Positions 8,169-17,350 of a stretch of 64,000 nucleotides of DNA are shown here, piece after piece. The notes below the pieces were generated by a model, which had not been told where the DNA came from, ran no database searches, and saw only the letters and a list, made by a program, of their open reading frames with translations. The first letter of the stretch is position 1. The number at the start of each line of letters is the position of its first letter. Location: positions 1 to 64,000 of the IMG/VR virus record IMGVR_UViG_3300025082_000006; one strand, given 5' to 3'. The stretch is from a virus. Made by a program: the position numbers and the translations under genes.

Positions 8169-8491
8169 AACTCTGGGTGCTCCTTTTCTAATATGTCAAA
8201 TATATCTTCTATCTCCGCTTCGTCTAGGGCAAAGTGGCGAATGGTATGTTCTTGTTCTTGTTGGGCTTTTTTCGCTTTGTTGCGCCGCACGTGCGATACC
8301 CCTTTGGCTTCTTTTGTTTCGTCTATAAACGCCAAAATGTTTTCATTTTTATTTATATAAGCTGTCACTACCTTGTTAAAAAATTCTTTAATTTTAATTT
8401 CATCATAATGCAAACGAATTTTTAAATCCGCGTGAAGTTTTGCGGTGCTCTCAAAACATATTTGTTTTTTATTTTCACCGTAGTCAGACAT
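8165..8491 (-). CDS. Possible ribbon-helix-helix regulator
   Basis: A 108-aa protein. Its first half has a beta strand (QICFESTA) followed by two helices (KLHADLKIRLHYDEI, then KIKEFFNKVVTAYINK), the layout of ribbon-helix-helix DNA-binding domains. The acidic C-terminal half (from about residue 75) is of unknown role. It overlaps the start of the sigma-like gene (ATGA-type overlap), suggesting a two-gene regulatory unit. The family call is tentative. Confidence 0.55.
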   Translation of the reverse strand: MSDYGENKKQICFESTAKLHADLKIRLHYDEIKIKEFFNKVVTAYINKNENILAFIDETKEAKGVSHVRRNKAKKAQQEQEHTIRHFALDEAEIEDIFDILEKEHPEL

Positions 8492-9520
8492 TTATTGTTT
8501 CCCTAAAATGTGGGTAGAGCTTTCAATTAAGCTGGCTCTTGTTTGGCGAATAAATTTTGCCTTCGCTTGTAATTCAAGGATTGTGCGCGCGCCTGAATAT
8601 GATAGGCCGGATGTAATCCCGTTTTTTAAATCTTCTAGTATCTCTTCCACTCGCCCCTTATAGGGGATCAACGTGGAAACACCTTCGTTGGAAGAGAACT
8701 TGCCGCGCCAGTCTAGCTGCGCCTCTTTGCTCGCCATCCCTCGGTATTCTTTTTGTACCCCTTTTAAGGTAACTATCTTCTCTCCAGGTGACTCATCGGT
8801 TCCGGCCAACATCGAACCAAGCATCACAAAGTCTGCTCCAGCAGCGAAAGCTTTTACGATGTCGCCGCTCGTTCGTATGCCGCCGTCTGCAATGATTCTA
8901 GTGGAGCGATCTGTTTTAGCACAATCAAATAAAGTTTGAAGGCCCGGCATTCCATGGCCGGTTTGAATTCTAGTGGAGCAAATTGATCCACCTCCTATAT
9001 TGCATCGTATACTATCTGCTCCCCAGTCCGCCAAATCGTTGAAAGCCTGAAGGGTTGCAACATTTCCAGCCATAATATGTACACTATTATTTAGCAAGTC
9101 TTTAATAGATTTAATGGCGCGTTCCATTAATTTGTGATGACCGTGAGCTACATCCACACACAAAACTCTTGCGCCGGTGTGTGCCAAGCGAGAGGCTCTC
9201 TTTAAATAATCTCCCGTCACACCTACCGCAGCCCCAATGACTTCAAAATTCTCCCACGCATCTTTAACTATCTTACATTGCTCTTCAATCGAATTATAAC
9301 GATGAATAATTCCTAACCCTCCCGCGGTGGCCATTGCTATTGCCATCTTAGGCCCAGTTACAGTATCCATTGGAGAAGATATAATGGGGAGATCTAATTT
9401 TATTTTGGGGCTGTCTCCTAAAGAATTTCCAATATAGATCTCTTTACGGCTTTCTATGTCTGAATATTGAGGCGTTAACAAAACATCATCATATGTAAGG
9501 GCTTCTTTAAGTTTCTCCAT
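8492..9520 (-). CDS. IMP dehydrogenase / GMP reductase family enzyme
   Basis: A 342-aa TIM-barrel purine enzyme without CBS domains. The active-site loop GGGSICSTR carries the nucleophilic Cys181. [13 protein letters not shown] binds the phosphate, and YRGMASKEA marks the mobile flap. Length resembles GMP reductase, but [11 protein letters not shown] and [11 protein letters not shown] look more like IMP dehydrogenase, so the reaction (IMP to XMP, or GMP to IMP) is unresolved. The ATG at 9520 with GGGAGA upstream is preferred over an in-frame TTG one codon earlier. It fits with dUTPase and ribonucleotide reductase in reshaping nucleotide pools. Confidence 0.9.
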   Translation of the reverse strand: MEKLKEALTYDDVLLTPQYSDIESRKEIYIGNSLGDSPKIKLDLPIISSPMDTVTGPKMAIAMATAGGLGIIHRYNSIEEQCKIVKDAWENFEVIGAAVGVTGDYLKRASRLAHTGARVLCVDVAHGHHKLMERAIKSIKDLLNNSVHIMAGNVATLQAFNDLADWGADSIRCNIGGGSICSTRIQTGHGMPGLQTLFDCAKTDRSTRIIADGGIRTSGDIVKAFAAGADFVMLGSMLAGTDESPGEKIVTLKGVQKEYRGMASKEAQLDWRGKFSSNEGVSTLIPYKGRVEEILEDLKNGITSGLSYSGARTILELQAKAKFIRQTRASLIESSTHILGKQ

Positions 9521-9707
9521 CAATAATCTCCCAATTCTCTTTTATTAATTTTAACGGCACCGTAGATGTGCGGCCATCGCCAGCGAACAAGACAGTTGCC
9601 CACGACCGGTCGTACCCGGGATCGCGAACGTCTTTGTCTACCACGACACTTATAACAAGAGCCGTTGAATCGTTTCTTCTGTGTTTTATCAAGTCACCGG
9701 CTTGCAT
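9507..9707 (-). CDS. Hypothetical small SH3-like protein
   Basis: A 66-aa protein when started at ATG 9707 (MQAGDLIKHR), which has GGAAAAG upstream. A TTG six codons earlier would extend it. Alternating short strands suggest a small barrel of the kind common in phage accessory genes. It overlaps the neighbours on both sides by 14 nt. Confidence 0.6.
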   Translation of the reverse strand: MQAGDLIKHRRNDSTALVISVVVDKDVRDPGYDRSWATVLFAGDGRTSTVPLKLIKENWEIIDGET

Positions 9708-9924
9708 TCTTTTCCAGGTCTTCAATCATTTTATCGAGGTACCACCGCGCCTTTTTTAAGTCTTGGAGGGCTTTGCCCTTGTACTTGTGGCGGGAGACGT
9801 ATTTAATGACGTTGCCCTCGGCATACTCCATTCGCCAAGACTTTATGTATTCAAAAGTCTCAATGGCCTGTTCGCCTTTCCAGTTGATATTGTAGTGCGT
9901 TGGGTGATTAACGTTGTCGCTCAT
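9694..9924 (-). CDS. DUF3310 protein
   Basis: A 76-aa protein with the DUF3310 signature: VNHPTHYN at the start, then GNVIKYVSRHKYKG and LQDLKKARWYLDKMI. The family is widespread in phages and is often annotated as nucleotide kinase-like without proof. Start ATG at 9924 (MSDNVNHP) fits the family; a longer frame would begin at TTG 9963 inside the 28-aa membrane peptide gene. It lies among nucleotide-metabolism genes. Confidence 0.9.
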   Translation of the reverse strand: MSDNVNHPTHYNINWKGEQAIETFEYIKSWRMEYAEGNVIKYVSRHKYKGKALQDLKKARWYLDKMIEDLEKNASR

Positions 9925-9943
9925 TCTTTCTCTTTCGTTTGGT

Positions 9944-10030
9944 TCAGTACGGATTCCCTGCAAGATATAATATAGTACTGATAATTATTACGCTTATTAT
10001 GAAGGCAGTAACTTCTTTTAAAAATTTCAT
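9944..10030 (-). CDS. Small single-pass membrane peptide, 28 aa
   Basis: Reads MKFLKEVTAFIISVIIIS then TILYLAGNPY: one hydrophobic helix flanked by Lys at the N terminus. The ATG overlaps the stop of the upstream zinc-ribbon gene (ATGA), and GGAG lies 8 nt upstream, so translation is well supported. It fills the gap before the DUF3310 gene. Function unknown; size and topology would fit a membrane regulator or a small holin-like peptide. Confidence 0.65.
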   Translation of the reverse strand: MKFLKEVTAFIISVIIISTILYLAGNPY

Positions 10031-10305
10031 TTTTTATTCTCCAAATGTTCTTTAAAGTTTTGAACTATTTCAATAGCCTTGTCCCAGCACCCTGGACAGT
10101 AGAGGCGAACTACCTCTTCTTCTTCCCGGACAACCACACTCCAGGTTCGTACTTGTTCTTTGTTCATTTTATCAAATCTTTTTTCGCACGTTAAGCACTT
10201 ATCGCCAAGCTCTCCGAACAAAGTAATTTTGGTTGCGATTTCTTGTTCGCCGTCCTTTTTTGCTTGGTGCGCTTTTTTTCTTCGTAATTTTCTTTCTAAT
10301 GACAT
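10027..10305 (-). CDS. Small zinc-ribbon protein, 92 aa
   Basis: Lys/Arg-rich N terminus (SLERKLRRKKAHQAKK) followed by two Cys pairs, CLTC (about 37-40) and CPGC (about 70-73), that would bind one zinc in a ribbon fold. Probably nucleic-acid or protein binding; the family is not recognised. Its start overlaps the dUTPase stop by 1 nt. Confidence 0.7.
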   Translation of the reverse strand: MSLERKLRRKKAHQAKKDGEQEIATKITLFGELGDKCLTCEKRFDKMNKEQVRTWSVVVREEEEVVRLYCPGCWDKAIEIVQNFKEHLENKK

Positions 10306-10772
10306 TATTTATCTCCTGTTGAGCCAAAACCGCCTTGACCGCGTTTTGAGTGAGGGTTTAAAAACTGGTCGGTGTATACCTCTTCAACCCCACAGTGAAT
10401 GATGGGGATTAGAACTGCTTGTGCAATCTTGTCGCCCCCGTGAATCACCTGGGTTTCTGCGCCAACGTTGTGTAAATTAACATAGACCTCGCCATTGTAG
10501 CCAGGGTCAACAACACATGCGCCCACGAGCAACTGTCTCTTAGATGCTATGCCCGATTTGTTTTTGATTTCAAGCATGTAGCCGTAAGGTATCTCTACTT
10601 TAATTCCTGTCGAAAGCAGGCGCGAGGCCTTGGGTGGGATATAAAAATCCTGAGTGTTGTACAGTTTCTTGTCGCCGTTGGGGCAGTAGTAAAAATCAAT
10701 ACCTGCATCGGTCTTGTGAGCCCTGGTCGGCAACTTTGCTTCGGGCCTCATTTTATAAGCTTTTATATTCAT
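10305..10772 (-). CDS. dut: dUTPase (dUTP diphosphatase)
   Basis: A 155-aa trimeric-type dUTPase that hydrolyses dUTP to dUMP and pyrophosphate, keeping uracil out of DNA and feeding dTMP synthesis. Motif 1 is TDAGIDFY, motif 2 NKSGIASK, motif 3 VVDPGYNGEVYVNL, motif 4 GDKIAQAVL, and the C-terminal motif 5 RGQGGFGSTG that closes over the site is intact. It lies 3 nt after the DNA polymerase gene. Confidence 0.97.
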   Translation of the reverse strand: MNIKAYKMRPEAKLPTRAHKTDAGIDFYYCPNGDKKLYNTQDFYIPPKASRLLSTGIKVEIPYGYMLEIKNKSGIASKRQLLVGACVVDPGYNGEVYVNLHNVGAETQVIHGGDKIAQAVLIPIIHCGVEEVYTDQFLNPHSKRGQGGFGSTGDK

Positions 10773-10775
10773 TTC

Positions 10776-13700
10776 TTATCCTAACATCCTAAAGTTATAT
10801 TTAATGGATCGCGTGCTGAATCCCCACTCCTCATCGTAATCCAGTTTGCTCATGTAAGGGCGGTTGAGATAGATCGTGTCTCTCTCGGGGTTGACCCCCC
10901 AGCACTTGATGGAGTGCGGTGTGGATGTGTCGTCAATCACGCGCACGATCCAATATGTTTTATTATTTTTTGTTTTCTTTGGAATAACTTCTCGCGGAAT
11001 AAACCACGCTACTCCTAAATCGTTGTCCCATTCGCCAAGCGGAGGAACCTTATAGTGATCTAATCTTTCTTTGGTCTCGCTGTTTAAAACCAAGTCCATT
11101 GGAAATATTCCCGTCAAAGAAACAAGATTGCTTATCTTTTCTTCTTTAGTGAACTTGCCTTCCAATTTATACATTTCAATATTTTCATTAAATTTTTTAA
11201 GATTTTTTGGTTTGTCAACAACGGCTGCAGACCAGAAATGCTTAAGCCCTGTGAATCTTTCATCAACTAAGCAGTTTAATGCGCCGCTTCGGACGAGGAC
11301 GTCCAGCGCCTTCTTGTTTAGTTTACTATAAATAATATCTTCATTAAAGAGAAAGTTTTCAATTGTATTGAAGGGCCGATTATTTATAATTTGTTCAATG
11401 GCCTTTTCTCCTAGTCCCTTTAAAGAAGTTAAAGGTTGAATTAGTGTTCTGTTGTCAGCAGCTATCTCCCACACTATTCCTGATTCGTTAATATCTGTTG
11501 GCTTAACTTTAAATTTAAACTTCTTAGCTAAGTTAATCGCTTTTTCTTTGCGACTCTCTGGCTCTTTGTCTAAAAACGCTGCCATCCATTCGGAAGAATA
11601 GTAATGAAAGAGCCATGCACACTGGTAGGAAAGTATAGAATAAGAAACTGCATGAGATTTGTTAAAGCCATACCCTGAGAAGTATTCAAACTTTTTCCAA
11701 AGAGAGTCGGCTGCCTTCTCAGTCATTCCATGTTCGAGACACCCCGCAACGAATTTAACTTTGATGGCGTTCTTTTCCTTGGCAACTTCTCCCGTTCCTT
11801 TTTTGGTGAGGAGTTTGCGAAGTTTGTTTCCTTCATCAAGGCTAATGTCTTTTCCCAGTCGGTGAGCCAGCAATGCGATTTGTTCTTGAAAGATTAAGAA
11901 ACCGTAAGTTTCTTTGGTTACTTCTTTCACAATATCATTTTCGTATTTTATCTTGCCGGGGTTTTCTTTGGCTTCTACATACAGCTTATCTACGTCAGCC
12001 CCCAGTGGGCCTGGGCGATAAATGGAAGTGATGGCAGCAATGTTAATTATGTTCTTTGGTTTTGCCTTCTTGCAGAACTTTTGTGCGCCCGTTTCTGTAA
12101 ACTGAAAGATGCCAGCCCACTTCCCTTTGTGAAAGATTTTGCTGTACACCTCTTTCTCTTCGAGATTAATTTTATCCGGGTGGAGTTTTTCATTGTAATA
12201 GTTTTGGATGTCCTTAAACGTTGGATTCTCAACTCCGTGATGTCTCTTAAGAATGTGTCCAATTGCACATTCTATCATTTTTAAAGTCGAGAGCCCAAGA
12301 ATATCAAACTTGATAAAACCCATTGGCTCTAAGTGTCGAACATTTTGACCTTCTGACCAAGGAGTTTGTGTTATTCCGCCGCTATTAATCAATGGCATAT
12401 ATTTATCGAGATCCTCGCCAATCACTACACCACCAGCGTGTCTAGAAACCGAACGTGTTTGTCCATATAAAACATTAATATGATTAGCAATTTGCGGATG
12501 CTTTGCTAAGAAGCTCTTAAGTGAATCTGAATATTCCATTACTTCTTCAAAGGTTGGCACGTATACTCCTGATTTTATTCCGCGGTGTTTCTTAGCGATG
12601 GGTGTTGCTTCTTTCATCATTCGGGAAGTTACAGGATTTACTTCAGTAAAAGGTACTCCATAGAACTTTGATATATCTTTGATCAAAGAACGAAGCTGCA
12701 AAGTATTAAAGTTAGAAATTGGCACTACGGTGCTCCGCCCCCATTCTTCAATTAATAATTCTTTCAGCTCCATTGGGTCTGAAACGTCATAATCAATATC
12801 TGGATAATCTTTAGTGTCTTTCCTTAGAAAGCGGGAGAACAAAAGATTATATTTAATTGGATCTACTTGTGTAATTCCTAGAGCATAGGCGACCAGCGAG
12901 CCTGCCGCAGAGCCGCGGCCAGGTCCAGTAAGTTGAATTGAGTTTGCTTTATTTACTACTGCGTTCATGGTCAGAAAGTATTTACTAAACCCCCTATCAT
13001 CAATAACTTGTAATTCTTCTTGCAGCCTATCTGTATATTCTTTATTGGTGTGAAGGTCGAGGTCTCTGAGACCTTCGAAGCATAGCTGTGAGAGCGTCTG
13101 GGGGGCACTAAAACCGGCTGGTACAACAAAATCCGGTAGTCGGACTGTATTGTCCGGTAGGAACGATTCTATGCGGTTGTGAGCGATTTTATGAGTCTCG
13201 ATGAGAGAAGACATGATCAATTCATCGTCGTATTCTACTCCGCATTCTTTGGAATATTTTTTATAGGATTCCCACATTTGTTGTCCGTTTTTTGGATATA
13301 GCTCGTAGCCAATCTCATCAACATTGGAAGGTAAAACATCTGAACAATAACTTGGTTTGGATGTGGTTTTCCCCAGCCAGCCCAGCCTTTTATATAATTC
13401 GCGATCTTTCCACGCGTCTGGATTTGGATAGTGACTATCGGCAGTAGAAATTAAGCCGAGACCATATTTTTCTGAGAGTTGAATAATGTACTTATTCAGC
13501 TCATGTTGTTCGGGGACGCTATTCCATTGAAGTTCCCCGTACCAACGGTCTCCGAAGATTGACATCATTTTTTCGGTAGTTTCTTCCATTGCAGTGAAAA
13601 TAGCTTTCTTCCCTTTTTCTTTATTTTCCCAATAATTCCCGGCATATATGCCACCTAAACATGCGCTAGCTGCGATTACTCCTTCATTGTGTTTCCTCAA

Positions 13701-14204
13701 CATTTTGTAATCAACTCTAGGAAAACGATAAAAGTTTTCTTTTGAATAAGATTTTGATACCATTTTAAATATGTTACTAAGGCCCGTTTGGTTTTGAGCT
13801 AAAAGGATTAAATGGCGGCGGCGATTTAAGATGCTTTTGACCGCCTTTTTGGAAGCGCCTTCATCTTCAATTGTAGTTGCTGATCTCGACCCATCCAGGC
13901 CTCTCTTTTCTTTTCTATCAGCTTTCGCTTTTTCGTATTCTTCGCGCCATTCTGAAAGGCTTGGGAGAAAATAGGCTTCCACCCCAAATATTGGTTTAAA
14001 TTTCTTTCCTTCTTTTTGCATCTCTTTCGCATGAAGCACTTGATATGCCAAGCCATTCATACTACCGTGATCAGTGAGCGCAAGTGCGTCTGAACCATTT
14101 TGATAGGCGAACTCCATGTGCTCTTTGGGGTACCCCAATCCATCGAAGGGGCTTCCTATTCCGCTATGCGCGTGTAGCCCAACAAATGGTATATTACTCT
14201 TCAT
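10776..14204 (-). CDS. dnaE: DNA polymerase III alpha subunit (family C)
   Basis: A full-length replicative polymerase, about 1142 aa. The N-terminal PHP domain keeps its metal-binding pattern (LHAHSGIGSPFDG, LTDHGS, TADSHY), so an intrinsic exonuclease is possible. The palm carries PDIDYD with the catalytic aspartates and KFDILGLSTL with the third. A helix-hairpin-helix segment (SLKGLGEKAIEQI) and an OB-like C-terminal region follow. ATG 14204 with GGAGAAG upstream is chosen over TTG 14216. It was not seen with a separate DnaQ proofreading subunit in this window. Confidence 0.96.
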   Translation of the reverse strand: MKSNIPFVGLHAHSGIGSPFDGLGYPKEHMEFAYQNGSDALALTDHGSMNGLAYQVLHAKEMQKEGKKFKPIFGVEAYFLPSLSEWREEYEKAKADRKEKRGLDGSRSATTIEDEGASKKAVKSILNRRRHLILLAQNQTGLSNIFKMVSKSYSKENFYRFPRVDYKMLRKHNEGVIAASACLGGIYAGNYWENKEKGKKAIFTAMEETTEKMMSIFGDRWYGELQWNSVPEQHELNKYIIQLSEKYGLGLISTADSHYPNPDAWKDRELYKRLGWLGKTTSKPSYCSDVLPSNVDEIGYELYPKNGQQMWESYKKYSKECGVEYDDELIMSSLIETHKIAHNRIESFLPDNTVRLPDFVVPAGFSAPQTLSQLCFEGLRDLDLHTNKEYTDRLQEELQVIDDRGFSKYFLTMNAVVNKANSIQLTGPGRGSAAGSLVAYALGITQVDPIKYNLLFSRFLRKDTKDYPDIDYDVSDPMELKELLIEEWGRSTVVPISNFNTLQLRSLIKDISKFYGVPFTEVNPVTSRMMKEATPIAKKHRGIKSGVYVPTFEEVMEYSDSLKSFLAKHPQIANHINVLYGQTRSVSRHAGGVVIGEDLDKYMPLINSGGITQTPWSEGQNVRHLEPMGFIKFDILGLSTLKMIECAIGHILKRHHGVENPTFKDIQNYYNEKLHPDKINLEEKEVYSKIFHKGKWAGIFQFTETGAQKFCKKAKPKNIINIAAITSIYRPGPLGADVDKLYVEAKENPGKIKYENDIVKEVTKETYGFLIFQEQIALLAHRLGKDISLDEGNKLRKLLTKKGTGEVAKEKNAIKVKFVAGCLEHGMTEKAADSLWKKFEYFSGYGFNKSHAVSYSILSYQCAWLFHYYSSEWMAAFLDKEPESRKEKAINLAKKFKFKVKPTDINESGIVWEIAADNRTLIQPLTSLKGLGEKAIEQIINNRPFNTIENFLFNEDIIYSKLNKKALDVLVRSGALNCLVDERFTGLKHFWSAAVVDKPKNLKKFNENIEMYKLEGKFTKEEKISNLVSLTGIFPMDLVLNSETKERLDHYKVPPLGEWDNDLGVAWFIPREVIPKKTKNNKTYWIVRVIDDTSTPHSIKCWGVNPERDTIYLNRPYMSKLDYDEEWGFSTRSIKYNFRMLG

Positions 14205-15081
14205 TATCTTCTCCAATCAAATTCCACTCATGATATCCTAACATATTATTAGGGGGTCTGTCAAGTTTATTTTCACTTCCTAAATAATTTCTTAAATTAT
14301 CCCAGTTGCTGATATTATAATACCATGGAAGAGGAAGTACTTTTGCTTCTTCCATTGTAACATATGTAAATATTTTGTCAAGTTCGAAAAAGCGTGCTGA
14401 CCATCTTTCTTCAATGGGAATTCTCTCTATGGCGTCGTAATCTGGGAACTGACCGCTGCCTTTTTTTCTAATAATTCTGCGGGCTTTCTTGAAATCTTTC
14501 GCATCAAAAGTAAACCCGAGATACTCATTATTTTTTATATTTTTATTTTCATAAGAAACATAAAATGGTTTTTTGCTAGATATATGCTTTCGATAAGGAA
14601 TTAATAATTCAGGATTATATACCCCATACGGGAAAGCTGCATAATATTTATCTGGCACTACCCATTTACTAATTGTTTTGCTCAGCCAATAGGCTGTTAG
14701 CGCTCCGTATAATATACTCCACCCCAAGCAATCTCTTTTATCTTTATCGCGCGGGTGAATGGGTACATAGTAAATTGGAATTATTCGTTCATGTTCTGTG
14801 GGAAATGTTTTTCTTGAAAGTGCAAATCGAGTGGGGTCTTGCGCGTAATCTCCGAGGCGATAGCGAATCAAAGGTTGCATATCGTCATGACAAACAATCC
14901 AAATTGTTTCGCTGCCAGCACAGACACATTCCCATACGGCGCGCTCAATTGCTAAATAATCTTTCCCGATTGGTTGTAAACAATCATGCCATGGAAAATT
15001 AAAATCTAATTTTTGGCCTGCGACTGGTATGATACCCGCCAAGTGAAAACTATTATTAATTTGGGGGCCGCTTTCAATCAC
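14194..15081 (-). CDS. Nucleotidyltransferase-like protein
   Basis: A 295-aa protein whose first 130 residues look like a GlmU/RmlA-type nucleotidyltransferase Rossmann fold: GIIPVAGQKLDFNFPWHDCL at the nucleotide loop, a P-x-G segment LQPIGKDYLAIERAV, and ETIWIVCHDD as a following strand. The usual GxGxRL signature is altered, so activity is uncertain. It starts with GTG, overlapping the upstream gene by 4 nt, and overlaps dnaE at its end. It is not a known polymerase subunit. Confidence 0.6.
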   Translation of the reverse strand: MIESGPQINNSFHLAGIIPVAGQKLDFNFPWHDCLQPIGKDYLAIERAVWECVCAGSETIWIVCHDDMQPLIRYRLGDYAQDPTRFALSRKTFPTEHERIIPIYYVPIHPRDKDKRDCLGWSILYGALTAYWLSKTISKWVVPDKYYAAFPYGVYNPELLIPYRKHISSKKPFYVSYENKNIKNNEYLGFTFDAKDFKKARRIIRKKGSGQFPDYDAIERIPIEERWSARFFELDKIFTYVTMEEAKVLPLPWYYNISNWDNLRNYLGSENKLDRPPNNMLGYHEWNLIGEDNEE

Positions 15082-15848
15082 ATAATTCCTTTACATAATT
15101 TATTTATTTTTTCTGGAAGTTTATATTTGAATTTAATATTTTCAAGATCTCCGTATAGGCTCATTTTTGCTTTCATAATTTCTCTTTTTTCAACTTCCAA
15201 TTTTAAAGTATAATGGTTTGGGCTATTTTTTTTACCCTTTATTCCTAAATCTTTTAACATTTTTGTAATCTTAAATCTCGCATATGTATCAGAATATTCA
15301 AAATCATTTAACTGTTCTTCGCTTAAATATGAAATTGTTACTAAATCTTTATTATCTGGGTGATGGCCGTCTAAACGTTCCGTGGGATAAAAATGAACTT
15401 CATTAATAAAGTCATCTTTTGTGTTTAAATAATCGTGTGCGTGTTTCTCGCAAGAGCGCGCGGACATCCAATCTAAAACAACAAAATCTTTATTTTCTTT
15501 TATGGGCAAAGGAAGCCCGCTTACATTCTCATTATCAAAAACTAATAATTTTTCAAATTTAATTTTAAGGACTCTCGCATTTATTGTCGAAACGCTTATT
15601 TTGTTTTCTTTTATTCGAGTATTATTAGCTTTATCTGTCAACAAGTTTAAACCAGACATTGAGAGAGAGAAAAATAGTCTATGCCAAAGCTCTCGTGCAT
15701 TATATATTCCTATCATATCAAAACGATGCGGGGGCAATAGTTTATTTATTATGAGAGGTGTTTGGTTTTGATACGATTGTAATAAAGCATTAAGATTGCC
15801 ACCTATTATAATCTCTTTGTATTCAAGCTCTGGTATTTTAATTAACAA
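15078..15848 (-). CDS. Rossmann-like protein of unknown function
   Basis: A 256-aa protein starting with a beta-alpha-beta nucleotide-binding pattern (EIIIGGNLNALLQSYQNQ, then TPLIINK), reminiscent of FAD/NAD enzymes such as UDP-galactopyranose mutase, but the rest is not recognised. The start appears to be TTG 15848 with no good ribosome binding site, overlapping the transglycosylase gene by 7 nt, so coupling is likely. It is coupled to the nucleotidyltransferase-like gene, suggesting a shared pathway. Confidence 0.55.
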   Translation of the reverse strand: MLIKIPELEYKEIIIGGNLNALLQSYQNQTPLIINKLLPPHRFDMIGIYNARELWHRLFFSLSMSGLNLLTDKANNTRIKENKISVSTINARVLKIKFEKLLVFDNENVSGLPLPIKENKDFVVLDWMSARSCEKHAHDYLNTKDDFINEVHFYPTERLDGHHPDNKDLVTISYLSEEQLNDFEYSDTYARFKITKMLKDLGIKGKKNSPNHYTLKLEVEKREIMKAKMSLYGDLENIKFKYKLPEKINKLCKGIM

Positions 15849-16462
15849 TCACAACCATTGTTATGTTGGTGTGCTTTAATTAAACGATACCATTTTTTTA
15901 AAAGTTTATAGTGGCTTGGAGTCTCGTGGCAGCGACGATTAGTGCGCGCTGGGGATGACGACCGTACAGCCCTTGATGGGCCGCGCGCTGTTTGGACCCA
16001 GGCAACTACCCATTTTCGCTCATTAGAAAAGTTACGAGGACACCAATGAAGTTTTTCGACCTTATGGCGTTGTTTAACGATGTGTTTCATCCATATATCT
16101 GCGGCTTCATCGACATTATAACGATCTATTTTATACTTTTTCGACCACCAGGGCCAGAGTTGAACAATTCCTTTGGCGCGAGCATAACTTTTCCCTCGCT
16201 TATTAATTGTCCAATCGCCATTGGCTTTTGGGTTGTAACCGCTTTCTATGCAGGCCGCGGCTAAAAGCATCCCTCGCAAGCCTTCAGGGATCTTATGTTG
16301 TTCAAAATAATGCTCCTCAATCTTTACTAAACTTTCTAAAATTTCTTCATTAACGTTTTCCCAATAAGCATGAGGGCATTCATTTATAGCCATAGTCATT
16401 AGCTCGTCATAAGTTACAGTTGGGCCACTAGCTATGATGGCGCTTACCAATATTCCTAACAT
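15842..16462 (-). CDS. Lytic transglycosylase (SLT-like)
   Basis: A 206-aa peptidoglycan-cleaving enzyme. The hydrophobic start (MLGILVSAIIASG) may serve as a signal peptide. The catalytic Glu73 is in AAACIESGYNP, followed by AKGIVQLWPWW, the lysozyme-like GxxQ motif. The C-terminal third is basic and Arg/Ser-rich. It lies 16 nt behind the GH25 endolysin gene, forming a lysis pair. Confidence 0.85.
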   Translation of the reverse strand: MLGILVSAIIASGPTVTYDELMTMAINECPHAYWENVNEEILESLVKIEEHYFEQHKIPEGLRGMLLAAACIESGYNPKANGDWTINKRGKSYARAKGIVQLWPWWSKKYKIDRYNVDEAADIWMKHIVKQRHKVEKLHWCPRNFSNERKWVVAWVQTARGPSRAVRSSSPARTNRRCHETPSHYKLLKKWYRLIKAHQHNNGCDC

Positions 16463-16478
16463 TTTTTCAATTCCTTTT

Positions 16479-17339
16479 TTATGATATTATTAAATTTTCT
16501 AGTTGGCCTCCGGCCATCCAGTTTAAATCAACTCTTCCTTTAATGCCGGGACACGCGCCAGATCCACTGTACTGCCACACATCCCACTCTTGCCAGCCTT
16601 TGAGTTGTTTTTGTGGGCCCACTAATCGCTCCTTACGAATATAGTTGGCCCACCAGACTGGGTATTCGGTAAACTTCTTTCGGTCTTCTTCCTTCGCGCC
16701 TCGGATATAAAGATTCCAGGCCCAGCGCGCTGAGTAGACAATGGCCTTGACGCCCCACTCTTGCTCAGCGAGAGCTAGCCACTCTAGATACCATTCTGCG
16801 TTGTACTGGTCGTCAGTTTTCATTCCTGCTTCAAGATCAATCGCTGGTACCAAATTGCCAGGCTTCAGGCCTCCCACTTGCTCTAAGGTGTCGCGGAAAT
16901 GTTTAAATTCTGCACGCGCATCTTCGTGGGGGGTATCGTACTTATTAAAGTCTGGTCGGGCAAAATGATAAGCGCCCACAATTACATTATTTTCAACGGC
17001 GCCGTTATACCGCTCTACCCAATTACGATTAATGTGGGTTTGGCCCTCGGTTGCTTTTACCCAAGCAAATTTTATTCCAGCTTGAGCAGCCTTGCTCCAA
17101 TCCACTGTGCCATTGTGGGAACTAACATCTATTCCTGCAAGAACCTCGATTCCCAAACTTTTCAAAGTTTTGGGACCAGCCAATCCATCAACAACTAATC
17201 CGTTGGCGGTTTGGTATTCTATAACTGCCTTTTTTGTTTTGGGGCCAAAATCACTATCCGCGTCGATGTTAAGATTGGTTTGTAATCTTCTTACTTCTTG
17301 GCCGTTGTCCCCTTCGCGCAGAGTATAAATAAAACTCAT
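16479..17339 (-). CDS. Endolysin: peptidoglycan-binding domain plus GH25 lysozyme
   Basis: A 286-aa lysozyme. Residues 1-65 form a PG_binding_1 domain (LREGDNGQEVRRLQ, VDGLAGPKT). Residues 68-286 form a GH25 muramidase barrel with D71 (GIDVSSHNG) and the DLE motif (D168, E170) in the active site. It cuts the beta-1,4 MurNAc-GlcNAc bond. The ATG at 17339 with AAAGGAA upstream is chosen; an in-frame start 57 nt upstream would overlap the next gene. Confidence 0.95.
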   Translation of the reverse strand: MSFIYTLREGDNGQEVRRLQTNLNIDADSDFGPKTKKAVIEYQTANGLVVDGLAGPKTLKSLGIEVLAGIDVSSHNGTVDWSKAAQAGIKFAWVKATEGQTHINRNWVERYNGAVENNVIVGAYHFARPDFNKYDTPHEDARAEFKHFRDTLEQVGGLKPGNLVPAIDLEAGMKTDDQYNAEWYLEWLALAEQEWGVKAIVYSARWAWNLYIRGAKEEDRKKFTEYPVWWANYIRKERLVGPQKQLKGWQEWDVWQYSGSGACPGIKGRVDLNWMAGGQLENLIIS

Positions 17340-17350
17340 AATATTTTCCT

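Noticed and set aside
14210-14262. TTGACA-like promoter before dnaE (TTGACAGACC, then TAGGAT)
   Set aside because: The -10 is poor and the site lies inside a coding frame; not supported enough to list.
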